Of a stretch of DNA of 64,000 nt, positions 10,080 through 24,682 are shown in pieces. The first letter of the stretch is position 1. Each line of letters begins with the position of its first letter. The stretch is from assembly GCA_947044405.1 (NCBI GenBank), contig CAMRHE010000169.1, forward strand, positions 1,054,501-1,118,500, in the 5' to 3' direction. This DNA comes from Leptodactylus fallax. Its lineage: Eukaryota > Chordata > Amphibia > Anura > Leptodactylidae. Made by a program: the position numbers and the translations under genes. A model generated the notes under the pieces. The model did not search any database and had not been told where the DNA came from. It saw only the letters and a program-made list of their open reading frames with translations.

Positions 10080-11500
10080 TTATTCATTGTCCAGGTTCGT
10101 GCTGGTGAATATGTAATACAATCTCTTATCAGTATCCTTAAGTCAATAAGTTTGATTTAAATTTATTTTTTTCCTGCAGTTTGTGTGGCATGTCAGGTCC
10201 CAGAAAGAAAAGTCGTTGGTCATTCCTGTATGAAATCCTCACTTCATAATCTCACCTTTTCTTTTGCCTACTGTAGGTGATAGAAAATCGATGAGGCCCA
10301 ATGTACCAGTTCAACAGTCATTCCCTCCGGGCCCTCTCGCTAACAGAATAGCTTCTATTGACAGCCATGCAGGTTGCTATTAATATGACAGCCTCCTCTA
10401 TATCCCACTGTAATTTATAATGAAATACCTAATCTCCATTATTTTGATCCAAGCAGGCGATCCCAAGTCTTTTCATCTAGTTCCCAATGGCAGTTACATG
10501 AGAGATGGCAAACCAATAATTTTTGTCAAGTTTTATAAGCCAACAGAAATGCTTCTCCACAGCTCCAGTTTGAAAAGGCACAGATAAAGCTCATTCAGTG
10601 TGATGAATGAAAAAGCCATCTGGGGTTTTTCTTTTTGACTTCCTCTCCTTTTTTTTCTATCCTTGTAATCAAATTTGAGAAAAATCAAATGGGGCTTTCT
10701 ATGAAAGTACCTTTTGTTGATCTGAACGAGCTGGTAATTTACAAAATACCCTTCCTTTGTGAGCTGGGCTAAAGATAAAAGAATTGGTAGCTTTTAAAGC
10801 TGGGCCTTGGTGGGACTCTACACGCGATGAAAGCAGCTTGTGTGTAGAGACAGAAACACATTTGAAAGCCAGGCCTTGCTCAGGGTGTTCGGGATGAACT
10901 ACCTCATGTGCTCGTTGCATGAATGATGGAATATAGAGAGTTGCCAAAATCGGTGGATATACTACAATTGATGTATCATAGTGACAACTTGAACTTTTAC
11001 TTGTCTCACTTGGATTTTGTGCCTCTAGTGCTGAAAGTTTCCTGTAGTTTGCCATCATTCACCGAGCTGCAATAGTTTTTATGTTCTCATAGTCATTTTT
11101 ATCCTTTAGCCTCTCAAAACAAGGAATGAAAACATTGTGACAGATTTTCTGCATGCGCCATTTCCACCAATTGATTTCCATGATTGGACCGAAGATGGAT
11201 TATTGTGGACATCTTGTGATTCCCCTGTCTGTAAGTTTTCAGCATGCTTGATTCTTGCTAGTGAGAAGCTGAGATTCATTTAGCTAAATATGTGCGTTCT
11301 GCTGCAAATCAGCATTTAACCTGCGCGCTGACAGAACCTGCAGTAGAACACACTAAGGAAGATGTGAAGGCAGATTATTGAGACAGAAGGGGTTAATGAT
11401 GTGTCATCCGGGGCCTTTAGTTACAAATACACTGGCATGTGTTTATGGGGAACGCTGCGGGTAACATGCTGCATGAATGCCAGCAAAGACCAGACCTCTT
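10080..11500. other. Repeat-free, compositionally balanced block; candidate conserved non-coding DNA
   Basis: This stretch has higher GC than its neighbours and high sequence complexity, and none of the repeat ends seen elsewhere in the window. The only long frame (minus, 10699-11058) has no recognisable domain and no splice context. Conservation cannot be tested here; the call is inference from composition and absence of transposons. Confidence 0.3.
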
Positions 11501-14500
11501 TGTAGAATTGAAATGATATCTAACTTCATAACAATAACATCTGTAATTTAGGGAATTAATCACATATAGCCACAATGTGACTGTGATAAAGAATATGTAC
11601 TCTATATAGGCTTTTTATTTTACATTATATCATATCAAATAGAATAAATATATAATTAAAGAAAAACATTACTGTAAATAGAGCAATACAATATTTCTTC
11701 TGTTGACATGTAAAAGAAATTCTAATCATTATAGATTATTTTGCATTGATATAAAATGTATATTTGTCTAGTTTCTGAATTATCTGATCAGTAGTTGTTT
11801 TGTGTAAATAACTCATGGTTTTTTTATTCCTCCAATTTTTTGGCATATTATTTGAGAATGTCTTATAAAACATAATACAAAAAATTAATGAAATGGAAGT
11901 GGCATATATATGGCGAAAAGGGTTTATACACCAGGAAAAACATATATATAAATATATATATATATTTATTTATTTATAGATATATGTTTAGAAATCAGGC
12001 AGAAAATTTGTAGATCAGGTAGATACTGTTAAATAGGATTTATTTTCATTTGAGAGCCATTTGCTGCCTCCTAATGACAGCAGCCTCAAACAACACTTGT
12101 GGCAGGGTGCCAGACACATCTGCTTTATTTAACAGATTAATCCATGTGTTGATCATTTAATTCTGAGGGTTTTGGTCACACTAGGTACTTCGCGCATTTC
12201 AAGCTTTGATATTTATGGGTTATTCAGATGCCATATTTGAAATAGCACAAATAATATATAAAAATTATATTATATAATACCTTTTTGTTCTATTTATTAT
12301 TATTTTATTCCATGCTTAACAATAGGTGACACATATATTATTTTTTAAGTTTTATGAAATGCTATATTTTAAACTCCTTTAGTGATTTTTACAATGTGCT
12401 CCCCTCTATCTTTTCACATATAAATGCTCCTCATTGATTATTTTACACATTATGATAATCAAGTGTATGTCTTTGTATGTTTAATCCAAATAAATCATCA
12501 TAAGCAAAGAGTAAATAAAAATACTTGACACAAAATAAAATTTACTGCTTTAAAAAAACATATTTTTTAAGATTTATTTGTTGATATTTTATTATAAGTA
12601 TTTTTTATTTACAGTATATTTTATTTTACTCATACTGTATGGTGAGAAAAATTTATCCTGGTTTCCTATATCATTCTAACATAACATAATCACAATTCAT
12701 TAACAAACAGAGATGTAAAATATCAGAATCAAGGTAATACTAGGTAACAGAAACTAGGTAATCTGGCAATGCTTTGTTCAGACTCTTCATAGTAAAACCA
12801 GATCAGCCAAGTATGTGTAAAATCATCATAGTGTATGACAACATAGTCTGCACAGTGTCAGATCACATTTCACAGTTGTCATGACTAATTACTAACATAA
12901 TGGAGATACAAGTATTAAAAACAATTATCTTATCATTGGTTTATCACATACTGCCTTTGCATGTTACATATTGCCCATTTAATAATTATCATGCCAAACA
13001 GTATTTTCTATAGGAGACAACATTGCAATCATATACATATTTTATGACTGATGTATTTTGATGTCTATAAATCCTGAAATATGAGTACTTAATTGGTAGA
13101 AAAAACTGTTTTGCTTATATTTTAAAAGGGTATTCTGGGATGACAATGAAATACTTGTATTACAATCTCTTCTGTTCAGAATTTACTATTGTGTGCCAGT
13201 ATCACTGGAGGTGTGTTTGATCTATTCAATTGGGCAAGAAAAAGAAGCCTGTGTGTAGTTGGGTGAAGCCAAACTATTCCAAGCCCCTTAAGGTTTGTAT
13301 TAGGCATGTTGGCACTCTTTACATTTCTGGGATTTAAAAAAAAAAAATTTTTTTATATATAAAACGGCAATGGCCACATGTAAGTCAATGTAAAAATATG
13401 AATTTCCATACACATATGTTTTCTGTCATTTGATACAGTTTGGCTTTTTGAAGTGCAGCTACAGGTATAACATATTAAGGGTGGTTTTGTAATGATTTTG
13501 TTCTTGTTGACGTCAGCGTCGAAGATATTCGGTGTAATAACCTCTTCATGAAAATATGTCTTACGTCTGTGCTGCATGGTTAGTGTATATATCAGTTCCT
13601 GAGGTACCCATAGATTTAAATGGCCAGACAGCATACACTGGCATGCTGCAGCTCCAATTGTATTTAAAAAAATCCAGTACACAATTATTTTAATAACAAC
13701 TGTATACAAAAATAGTAATGTAAATCTGCATGCACATAGAACTGCATAGGCATACAGTTGTATACATCTAGACATACAGTCAGCAGGTCTATTTCAGACA
13801 GGCCTGCTGAACATGCTAAACAAATATGGTGTGGCAATATGTGAAGCACTATCCAACAATTGCAGCAAATGATCATTCTTAATCTTACCACCATCACCCC
13901 AACTCCACTATTTATAAACCCAGTATAATTGGGGTTTCAGTAGAGTAAGTTGGTACTGCATATGTTTTATTTTCTTTAATAAAAATGATTCCTGTATTCT
14001 ATTCACATATATTGATGTTATATCTATTGTGCTTCAGACCATATTGGGTGTGCAGAATGTACACTGAAAAGACAAGTTTTTCAATATCACTGTTAAATGA
14101 CTGGAGTAATAAATGTTATAGATTTAGCCTTCAGCTTTGGACCTTTCAACACATCATCTATAGTGTGTAAATATCATATCATGTGTAGTGCTTTTCATAA
14201 AAACTGTCTGCACCTCTTAGCTGTAGTCACCAGTAATGCTCTATGTAATGCATTCATCATGTATCTGCATGCAGATGGATTATTTTAGAGATATAAGATA
14301 TTCACAATGCTCTATTATTCGTGTCCATTACATTTAGATATTAAATCATTTTGAGACAGTAAACAAAATTTTGATTTATTAGAAAGCATTTTTGTAATGA
14401 TTAAGATTACCAAAGCTAAAATGCATCATTTTTCCAGTAGATGTCACCATAGGCAAGAGGAAACATATTATTATTATGTGGTCTCCTCAGCCAAGTGTTT

Positions 14501-16052
14501 TTTTTTTTCTGCTCCCTTGTGGCACTGGCAAACTCTATAATAGCTGTAGACATGTAACACGGATTGCCCTGTACTGTGTGTTCAATGCCAGCTTATCCAT
14601 TTTGTAGGTAATTGTTATTAATTTCATTTGAGGCATCATTTACACATTTGTGTAAATGTACTGCTGAGGGTTTGTAGAGATGACAATTTGTGTGAAGAAT
14701 AAATGCCTACAGGAATTAAAGTTGGATGCTTGCATAGAGAAGTTTAATGTACAAAATGTATTATTTTAGTTATATATTATTTACATATTACTTTAGAGGA
14801 AGACTAGATTTTATATGGATTGTTGTAAAATTTTTTACCAACTTTTCCAATCAGTTTAACAAACATGCACAGAATGTGGCTGTCATCTATTGACCTTCAT
14901 ATATGGAACAGATTGTAACTGGTATTAAATGATCATCACTAAATTGAGAAGTGGATCAGTCTAGTGATCAAATTCCATTACATTATTTTTTACAAAATAT
15001 AATAGGTATAAAAAAGCCTGCACTATGAAGCCATATACATTCCATATACTGCTGTATGATGTTCTGTATGTAACTGTATTATATAGTTTTTCTTCTCTGG
15101 AATACCTAGAGAATACAATGAAACCTGAGAAAAGACAAACCACTTTCACAAGGCCACCAGTTTTTTTTTTTTTATCTAGACCATTTTTCCCGTGTCACTT
15201 ATACATCATATACTATGGTCAGCTTCTTTGAGAGGACCACCAATCCGCAAGACCACTTTTTAATGCAATATTTGTCATTGCAAAGAGATTCTACTGTACC
15301 ACTATAATATGATATAACATAATGAGATATATAATATAATACGATATAAAACATGCCACACATTTTTATGTCACATTGATACTGAAACCAACACTGATAC
15401 TGATTCTGTATGTCTCACTACAGATGCATAGGTAAAGGCTATTGGTCCCTGGTGCAAAAGTTTGGCTTCAGACTATACATAAAACCTCTTACACCTATAT
15501 CCCATGAAAACACCATATAACTGCAAACTAGTTAACAAGTTCATATTGTTTATTACAATAATAAATATCACAGGTTTTCTTTAAAAAAACATAAACAACA
15601 CAACCAAACATATCCAAGACAGTCACAATAAAAGGTACTGTGGATAGTTTGGGTGACGCACTACAAATGGATAGGACTCTATTGGCATACTGGACTCATG
15701 GATTCGGGAAGTCCTTTTTTTTTTTTTTTTAATATTTCATATTTACTTGTATTATTGTGTACTATTGAATATGACTACATATAGCATTCACATTTTAACC
15801 AATTCACATTGTAATTTATATATTGTCATTTTTATTTTTTCACATTTTATGAATTGGTGGTATAATTAATATTATTAGCTGTATATGCACATTTTTTTTT
15901 TTTATTTGTTATGCGTCTATTCATAGCATGTATTTTTAGTTATTTATTTGCTCATATGGTGTTTCTTTAGGTCACTTTTTAACATTTATAAACACTCTGT
16001 CATAACACCTATAGTTTATTTACTTTTATTTTAATTCTATTATTAATTATAG
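11501..16052. other. AT-rich intergenic sequence
   Basis: Long AT-rich tracts (for example 11940-11985, alternating AT) and several poly-A/T runs. A fragment at about 15215-15300 (agcttctttgagaggaccacc...) matches the dispersed repeat at 26529-26625. A moderately complex patch lies at 12050-12200. No gene was recognised. Confidence 0.45.
15215..15300 (-). repeat. Terminal fragment of a dispersed DNA-transposon-like repeat
   Basis: ttctttgagaggaccacc and the downstream cagtagaatctctttg (minus strand) match the block at 26529-26625, which reads cagtgaaacctctttgag on the minus strand. Confidence 0.45.
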
Positions 16053-17128
16053 TTAGAGATGAGCAAGGTATTCAAAAATTTGATTCGGCAACTTCGCCGA
16101 ATTTCGAGATACGATTCTATTCGATCCGAATTAAATCGCAGCGAATTGCGTAACAAAAACAGCTATTTATTGGCTGCAGAGAGCCGGGGTGGGCGGGCGG
16201 ATGTCAAAATGGTGGAACCCCTTGGATGCCGCGGTCATGTTTAACCGCAGCATCCAAGGTGTTAAAACCCCCGATCAGTTGTGGAGCTCTGTAACCGATA
16301 GGTGGATTTAATACCTTGGAAGAGTGAAGAAATCAGGCGATACCTTTTAGAGGCTAACTGAGTATATTTATAAGTAAGCTTTCAGAAGTGCAAGCTTCCT
16401 TCATCAGACATGGTGTTATACAAGAACTGAAAATTCACAGATTATTTATACTCTATACACATGTTCTTCAAAGGATTTTAGAGTCCTTAAAAAAACCCAA
16501 AACAAAATGCAATCTAAGTAGAGAAGTTATTTACAACCGGTCAAAAAACAATCTGGAAAGTTGTGGTGCGTGACAGAGGGATCTGTTATCTGTTTGCTAT
16601 CAGGTGGTGATTTGTGACCCTCACAGTTCATACATAGTGTGACATGAAGCTGGCATGAATATTAAGTCCAAATTGCAGTTTAAAATTTTTGCATAAACTT
16701 GTACTTCCATTGTTTCCTTTCCTCCTGCGTCTTAAACTGTCCCATTAAAACAATATACTCAGTTAGCCTCTAAAAGGTATCGCCTGATTTCTTCACTCTT
16801 CCACTACTTTCAATGGCTAACACGGTACAACATTATACTACTTAATACCTTGGATGCAGCGGTCAAACATGCCGTGTGCGCTCGCGAAGGGGTTAAAGGG
16901 ATGTGACATCACAGGGCTGGCTGCTGATTGCCTGCACGCATGGCATTGTAGGTGATCCCGTGTTCCCAGGGTTCATTGCCCCATGTCCTAATATGTACAG
17001 CAGCCATTTTGAACTAATTGTGAATCGTTACCACGAAGCGTGAGGAAATTCAGATTCGATGCGAATCGAATATTTCCTGAAATTCGGATCGAATTCCACT
17101 TCTGAAGCTTCGATTCGCTCATCTCTAA
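16053..17128. mobile_element. MITE with TTAGAGATGAGCGAA-type inverted ends, carrying a nested retroposon
   Basis: The left end ttagagatgagc and right end gctcatctctaa are inverted. They are followed inwards by mirrored tracts around ttcgaatcgaa and by an inner inverted pair around ccgcagcatccaagg / ccttggatgcagcgg. The interior is split by the element at 16318-16841; removing it restores one continuous palindromic MITE. Flanking bases ttatag and tcatag could be an imperfect duplication, but the target size is not certain. Confidence 0.7.
16318..16841. mobile_element. Hairpin-ended retroposon nested in the MITE, with target duplication
   Basis: The insert starts ggaagagtgaag and ends caacattatactac. 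About 50 bp of its left end is repeated inverted near its right end (16752-16802). ttaatacctt(gga) occurs at 16308-16320 and again at 16842-16854, a 10-13 bp target duplication. A shorter relative sits at 26748-26882. A second module, aagctttcagaagtgcaagcttccttcatcagac, lies inside the left part. No reading frame is present. It may be a SINE-like or LINE-derived sequence with an internal inversion. Confidence 0.65.
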
Positions 17129-17670
17129 TCATAGTACTGAGTCTTCCCTATATATGTGTAGACTTTATAAGTTATGATTACTAGAAATAGATTATAGTCT
17201 AATTCGGTTATGTAATGCATTGCACACAATCGGAGGAAGTGCACTTCACTGCACATGTGCATGCTGTGCCCCCATGTGATCAGCCTCTCATGTGTCACTG
17301 GGTGGGCCGGTTGCACACTTTAGTGATGTCACGATAGGCCACCCAGCATTTATTTAGCATACTATTTATATGTTACGTGTGTCGGACCAAGACACTCCCT
17401 GAGGAAGTTTCTAATGAAAATGTGCGTTGGTATGTGTGTTAGAACAGATCTGGGTCAGTATGTAACATTTCACGGGAATACAGTAAATACTCCTATTTAT
17501 GCTATGTGTGGACCTATTTTTGGGGATGTAATGTTGAGCACTTGCCTATAATACTATTTATGACCAGTTAACACTCTAGTATACGCTTTGTTATTTACCT
17601 GAATTATTTAAGAAAAGGGAATTTTTGTTCAACAATGAACTGTTAATAAATTGGTAATTTTTATATTATA
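17129..17670. other. Intergenic, no recognised element
   Basis: No repeat end or coding signal recognised before the Tc1 element begins at 17671. Confidence 0.4.
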
Positions 17671-17892
17671 CAGTGCTGGCCAAAAGTATTGGTACCCCTG
17701 CAATTCTGTCAGATAATACTCAATTTCTTCCAGAAAATGAATGCAATCACAAATGCTTTGGTAATAATATCTTCATTTAATTTGTCTTCAATGGAAAACC
17801 ACAAAAAGAATTGTCAAAAAGCCAAATTGGATATAATTCCACACCAAACATAAAAAAGGGGGTGGACAAAAGTATTGGCACCCTTTGAAAAA
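17671..17892 (+). repeat. Left terminal inverted repeat of element A
   Basis: Contains outer and inner transposase-binding-like repeats about 200 bp apart. Pairs with 19095-19312. Confidence 0.85.
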
Positions 17893-17995
17893 TCAAGTGA
17901 TGCTTCTCTAATTTGTGTAATTAACAGCACCTGTTACTTACCCGTGGCACATAACAGGTGGTGGCAATAACTAAATCACACTTGCAGCCAGTTGA

Positions 17996-19072
<1,077 letters not shown>

Positions 19073-19094
19073 GTTGTGCTACCAAGTATTAGGC

Positions 19095-19312
19095 TGAGGG
19101 TGTCAATACTTTTCTCCAGCCCATTTTTGGAGTTTTGTGTAAAATGATCAATGATTTGACTTTTTTTTTCATTCTCTTTTGTGTTTTTTCATTGCAAGCA
19201 AAATAAATGAAGATATTATTACCAAAGCATTTGTGATTGCAATCATTTTCTGGAAGAAATTGAGTATTATGTGACAGAATTGCAGGGGTGCCAATACTTT
19301 TGGCCAGCACTG
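19095..19312 (-). repeat. Right terminal inverted repeat of element A
   Basis: Mirror of 17671-17892, with a modest number of mismatches over the outer ~110 bp and more inside. Confidence 0.85.
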
Positions 19313-19828
19313 TATATGTAATGTGTATAATGTGTAAATTAATGTACTGTGTGTGATGCATACAGTATACAGTGCATGTTTATACACATGTATAATAGAT
19401 AAACCTGCACTGTATACAGTATATCAGACAGTACACAACTTTACACATAATACACATTAAATATTATACTATATATTATTAATAGCATAAATATTATACT
19501 ATGTTTTATACTATAAAATATTATTTTATAGTATATATACCGGTGTGTATATATATCTATATGTTCTTATGTATGCATAATGTATAAGAATGTATACATA
19601 ATGTATTATAAAATGATGTTTTATAGTATACTACATAGTATATTGAGATATTGAGTATATATGGTGAACTGTGTGTGGTTTATTGTATATGTGGTTATAT
19701 TTCCATTACATGGGAATCTTCTATTGTACTGGTCTTTAGCATACAGGTGACATGTATAGTATTATGGGGTACTTATAAATGCACATATACACAGCATACA
19801 GCTCTTCAGTAAAAAAGTGTTGTGTAAA
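19313..19828. repeat. AT-rich simple sequence with TATA/TGTA runs
   Basis: Repeated gtatacagtgc, tatactatat and related short motifs. Low-complexity DNA without a clear repeat unit. Confidence 0.5.
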
Positions 19829-19830
19829 GC

Positions 19831-20057
19831 TAAGGCCCCAAGTGGCGTCCCGCAGAAAAAAAAGCACTTCAGGCGGCAACGCATCGCGGTTCTTCTCGTA
19901 GTGCTTTGGACAAAAAGTTTGCAGAGGTTTCCTCCGCAGACTTTCTGCTTCAATTACCTATAGGGAAACCACTGGTGTTTCTGTAGGTATAATCGATATG
20001 CTGCAATTTCCAAAACTGCGACGGTTTTGGAAATTGTCGCGTGTCCACAGTGCATTT
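19831..20057. repeat. MITE fragment, TAAGGCCCC family
   Basis: Starts taaggccccaagtggcg, with internal blocks gcagactttctgcttc and ttctgtaggtataat that recur at 52829-53036 and (inverted) at 25410-25742. The right end is missing where the next remnant begins. Confidence 0.65.
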
Positions 20058-20266
20058 TTTATTGTTTATTGCCTGTTTCATGAGTTTTCTTTTTTAAAAA
20101 AATTCTGTTGAAGCATGATTGAAAAGCAATGTCTGACTTTCATTTGTTCATTTTCATAGAATTTTTATATATTATTACTTTTGTCAGATTCAAGTTATTT
20201 CTGTGACCATTATGGGTTTTTCTTTCATTAAACGAGGGGTACCAACAATTTTGTCCATGTGTGTAT
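20058..20266 (-). mobile_element. Solitary Tc1-like terminal repeat remnant
   Basis: Read on the minus strand it begins acacacatggacaaaattg, then ttggtacccctcg, followed by blocks typical of a Tc1-type inverted repeat (agaaataacttgaatctgac, cattgcttttcaatcatgc) and catgaaacaggc. This matches a Tc1 end family I know from fish and frogs. No transposase or partner repeat is present, so it is an orphan end. Confidence 0.55.
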
Positions 20267-20829
20267 ATGAAACCACTTTGCAGTCACTGGCCATGACCAA
20301 CCATAACTTTCAGCTGTATCACTGTGTCTCTTCAGTGACCCATTGTTACAGCACTTGAAGACATGGGCATTAGTAGAGTTTTAAAATTTCAGGGGCATAA
20401 AACCCAAGATGTACTGTACGTTATGCCTCTTTTTTCCTCAAAAATATATACACATGTAGGAAACATTAACTTGTTAAATGTAAACATGACATTTAACATG
20501 TTACATGTCATTCAGTTCAATCGCATGTATTGAATTAAATGTCAAATTAAAGTTTGAGGAGTTAGCTAACAACCTTTATAATATAGCAGGCTTAGATACA
20601 GTTCAGCTCCATATATGGTAGTATAGCTTTATTGACGCAGTCACCAAATAATAGTCAGATACTAATTCTGCATCCTAAAATAGTTTATCACTTTCTGTTT
20701 GCTGAAGACAGACCATGGGCCATACACATAAGAGTCTAGAGCAGACCTTATTGGCTTTTATGGAAGAGTTTTCTAAGCATGCTGTGTGACCTGTGCATAT
20801 AGGGCACTAGATAAGCTGTGAAACCACCT
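20267..20829. other. Intergenic, no recognised element
   Basis: Nothing beyond ordinary AT-rich sequence. Confidence 0.4.
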
Positions 20830-22214
20830 ATTGTAACTGCTGAATTCATGTAGTGGTAAATACCAGCTCTACACAGGGCTCTACAGACCATTTCACTGAA
20901 TATAGCGCAGGAAAAAAATGACTTACAGATGATGTCTCTGACTGTGCTTGTTCATATTTCCTGTCTGTTCCATCTGACCCGCCATGACCAATTCTTCCAG
21001 CTGTGACTTGTCTCTGTAAAGTGTGCAATACAGACATCTTTGGCTCTTCACTTTTCTAGGCACCTGACCCACATTGTCCTCGCCTACACAAATCTTCATC
21101 CTGCTGCTACCCCCAATTATAAAATATATAATATAAAAACCCACTAGGAATAAAACCCCCTGTGTGCCTGCTTAAATTAATAAAGCCCCTGTGTGCTCTC
21201 TCAATTAATAATAGTGGCCGTAAATTAATAATGCTCCTTGTGACCCTTAATAATGCCCGTTTACCACCTTAACTAAATACTTCCCAATTCCTCAGAGGTT
21301 AATACCCCCAGATGCCCCAAATATAAATACTGCTCCATAACGCCCCCCCTTATATTAAAGGACTTGGGGATTAAAAAATAAAATGCATTCATACTTATCT
21401 GCATCCTCCCTTTTGTAACTGTTCCTGCGCTGGGCTGGCTGCCTCCTGCACTGCTTTGTATGTATACTGAGCGGTTGCAGTGGTAACATCACATCAATGG
21501 GACCACTGCAGTCATTTACTGCGCTGATTGTAGCAATCCTGCTGATGTGACACCATCACAACAGTCGCTCAAAGCAGTGGAGGAGACGGCCAGCCCAGTG
21601 CAGGAATGGAGGGGAAGGTGTAGGTAAGTGTAAATGCATTTTAATTTTTTACATCGCCTTTGCTGCCTGCATACATCTTCATAATCTCAAGTAACCCCTT
21701 TAATAATGCCTCCTAATGCCCACTTATAAAAGATGCTCCGTTAAATGTCCCCCTAAATCAATGTTGCCCCCTGTGCAAATGTAGTCCTCTTATGTCATTT
21801 TTGCCCTCACAATATACAGTTCTAATAAAGTGTGGGAAAAAAAAACTAAAAATCATAGTCACCTACCCTTGATTCCCTGCTGCAGGACACCCAAACAGCC
21901 ACCATCACATTTTCTAAAATGTAGGCCACCCGCAAGCCACTTCAGGCCTGCAGCATACAAGGCATTGTGACACTTCTGTGTCATGGCGCAGTGATGTCAT
22001 TATATCAGTCTGCATCGGGAAGCAGATATGTTGTGGTGATGCCACCTTGTAGTCCTGAATTGGCCTGCAACCTACAACTTAAGAATGGTAGAGAAGGAAG
22101 CCAGCGGCTTCTGCTACCATGTATTTTCCATGTGTTTCTAAATGCCGGTGTTTGCCGCAGCCCCCCCAGAGCCATTGGGCCCCCTCTGGTCCCCTCTAGC
22201 TATGCCTCTGCATT
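20830..22214 (-). repeat. Dispersed composite repeat (CAGAGGCATAGCTAGAGGGG start)
   Basis: On the minus strand it starts cagaggcatagctagagggg (22214 inwards), a common frog repeat start, and runs through degenerate units such as ggcattattaatt to a ~230-bp block at 20860-21120. That block matches 36430-36665 on the plus strand. The shared block carries the same short reading frame in both places (VGEDNV, SQRCL, LYRDKSQLEE). The middle part (21180-21780) is a loose tandem of taataatgcccc-like units and may be an older minisatellite. Confidence 0.5.
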
Positions 22215-22224
22215 AGGGCCATGT

Positions 22225-22445
22225 GAATCAAACAGTGCTTTCTTCTTGTGAATCAGTCCTCCATTGCTGAGATATTACAGTGTTTGTCAATATTCAAATG
22301 AGCCCTTTGGAGCACCAGATGCATTGCATTACTTCTTACCTTTTTGAAGCAACAGCAATGCATTCATTGATCCAAAGAGCTAATTTGCATATTAAAAGGC
22401 AGCAATATCTCAGCAATGGAGGCACCAATTCATGTGACCCTAAAC
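22225..22445. repeat. Palindromic MITE-like element
   Basis: The left arm gctgagatattacagtgt...caaatgagccctttgga pairs with the right arm tccaaagagctaatttgca...gcaatatctcagc. It also resembles the block at 61490-61620. Confidence 0.6.
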
Positions 22446-24258
22446 TATCTGTGGTCCACTCAAGAAAGTCTGTCCCTGTGCACACTCCCTTAGCTCCCCT
22501 TTTAATGATCGGACAGAGCACTAATACAGTGATCTGTCAAATCATAGAGGGAAATTAAAAGCCTTACTGTTACAGCTGCACAGTCCTCTCTATCACCTCT
22601 CTGCACTCATCGCTATGATCAGTTTAGGAAGAAAACAGAAAGCTGAAAAATGTGTGATCAATCCTTTGCTACAGCCAGGGCAACACTGTAGCCTTGACAG
22701 ATGGTTAACAACTGGACTCCAGGCATGCGAGATTAATTTCTCCACTAGAGATCTTAAAATTTAACATTTCGCTGCCCTAGACAATCAGAGTTCCTGAAAC
22801 TCACCAGTGTATTACCCAAGGGAGGCCAAAAGTGTCCTTTTGGCTTTTATCCGGTAGTTATACATTGGAACACCTTTTTTTCTGCAGTATAACAGAGAGT
22901 AGGCTTCTATACTATTTCATAAAAAGATGTCCAGTAAAAAATGTATAGTGTGAAAGCTCCCTTACTAGTAAATAATTACTATTGAATCATTATAATGATT
23001 ATCATAGACAATTATTATCATAGACAAATAAGTTTGAACAGCTGCTCAGCATCAGTTCCTGCCAACATAAGTGACCTAATCCTGCATTGCTCTTGTCAAT
23101 CTTGTCTTGTCAATCAAGGGCGTATACAAAATTTTTTGCAGGGGGGGGGTCCCAGGAAGTGCCCCTACACAGTATAATAATCCCTAAGTGGCCCCCACGT
23201 GGTATAATGTGCCTTTTAGAGTCCCCTTGCACAGTATAATGTCCACAATGTTTATTGCCTCAACTTAGCACCCACAATGTATAATGCCGACTGCCCTCAA
23301 ACACTATATTTTACCTGTCCCCACATACTGTAATGTCTCCAGCCCTTTAGTCTGCAAGGGAAGTAAGAAAGGAATACATTGTTGGCTGACAAAGGGTGAT
23401 AGAGACTGATCTGCCAAGATTCTACCCCCAACAGTACAGATCAGCAACAGCACCAATAGGGGTACACAGAAGTAAAAAAAAGGTTTAGAAAGGTATTATT
23501 TATGTGTCTTGATGGTAACAGAAAACAAATACAGCAATCATACGCCTTCTATCAATTACTTTCTCCATATTTTGTATAGTGTACTCATTTCTATGCTTTT
23601 AAAATAAATTAAGACACCATAAATTTACAGTTAGTTAGGTCAAGCTCTGATCCTATTCATTATAACTGGTGCCTGTGATTGTGTCTTCTGGAGAGCACAG
23701 AAATACATTTATTTTTACAATGAGTTCACATGACCTAATGAAAGAGAAAGATTTCATGAATTTTCAGATAAAAATGAATTACTAAATAAAGTAATACTTA
23801 CTATACTATCTATACATAGTGTGGGAATAGTTATATAATGAAAGAAACATTTTTGGTACCACAGTGTTGTTTTAAGTACAAAGCAATATATTTGGCAGCC
23901 AGGGATGTAACTGTATGGAACAAAGAAAACAGCCATAAATTATTTGAGATTAATTTTAAATGTATAATTTTGTACACCCTGAGACAGTGAGCATGATATT
24001 TCTGGAAATATGCCCAAATTTTATATGTCACAAGCTGCTTGAGCATACACAGCAATTCACCTAAAATAATAATAATCACCCAAAATGCTGATGGAAATGT
24101 TGCTATTTTGTTGTTGAATTGCCGTCTTTCTCTATGTGGCTAAAGACCTCTGTGGAAATGCCATGGCAAAAATAAATTGCATTTTATAGTACCTGCAAAG
24201 TGAATGAGATTCTGGCTAATCCCATCCACATATTGCTGAAAAGGGCATGGGGACTATG
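22446..24258. other. Mostly unique sequence with repeat scraps
   Basis: 23100-23350 has units such as gtataatgtcc and gccccca that resemble the 63-kb minisatellite. 24150-24240 carries a scrap of the TAAGGCCCC MITE family (ctggctaatcccatccacat). No gene was seen. Confidence 0.45.
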
Positions 24259-24261
24259 TTA

Positions 24262-24682
24262 GGGTGGGTTCACACCTGCGCTGGAGTCCGTCTGCTGCCA
24301 ATCCGAGTGAAAATCTCGGGAAACAGGATAGGCATCGGATACCGACAGGTTAGCGACGCATTGGTTAAAAACCCATTCATTTGAATGGGTTTTTAAAGCA
24401 ATGCGCGGGTGTGCGCTTACACCCTCTGTGCTGCGAAGCCATTTTTTTTTTCGTCGGACACAAAGTCCTGCATGTCCGACTTTGTTTCCGACGAAGAAAA
24501 AGGATTTGCAGTGCAGAGGGTGTAAGCAAGCACACCCGCACATTGCTTTTAAACCCCATTCAAACAAATGGGTTTTTAACCAATGTGTCGCTAACCTGTC
24601 GGTATCCGATGCCTATCCTGTTTCCCGAGATTTTCACTCGGATTGGCAGCGGACGGACTCAAGCGCAGTTGTGAACCCACCC
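24262..24682. repeat. Large near-perfect palindrome, foldback MITE with TTA flanks
   Basis: Arms of about 200 bp pair from gggtgggttcacac at the left to gtgaacccaccc at the right, around a centre near 24470. TTA lies on both sides (24259-24261 and 24683-24685), the target size of PIF/Harbinger elements. The assignment to Harbinger is inference. A shorter relative lies at 8181-8493. Confidence 0.8.

Noticed and set aside
10699..11058. 119-codon minus-strand open frame
   Set aside because: No recognisable domain, no splice signals and no codon pattern. In 64 kb of DNA such a frame is expected by chance.
13353..13775. 140-codon minus-strand open frame
   Set aside because: Cysteine- and tyrosine-rich translation of AT-rich DNA with no domain. 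Probably chance.
16053..17128. Imperfect ttatag/tcatag flank as a firm target duplication of the outer MITE
   Set aside because: Only five of six bases match and the site is AT-rich; not strong enough to assign a superfamily.
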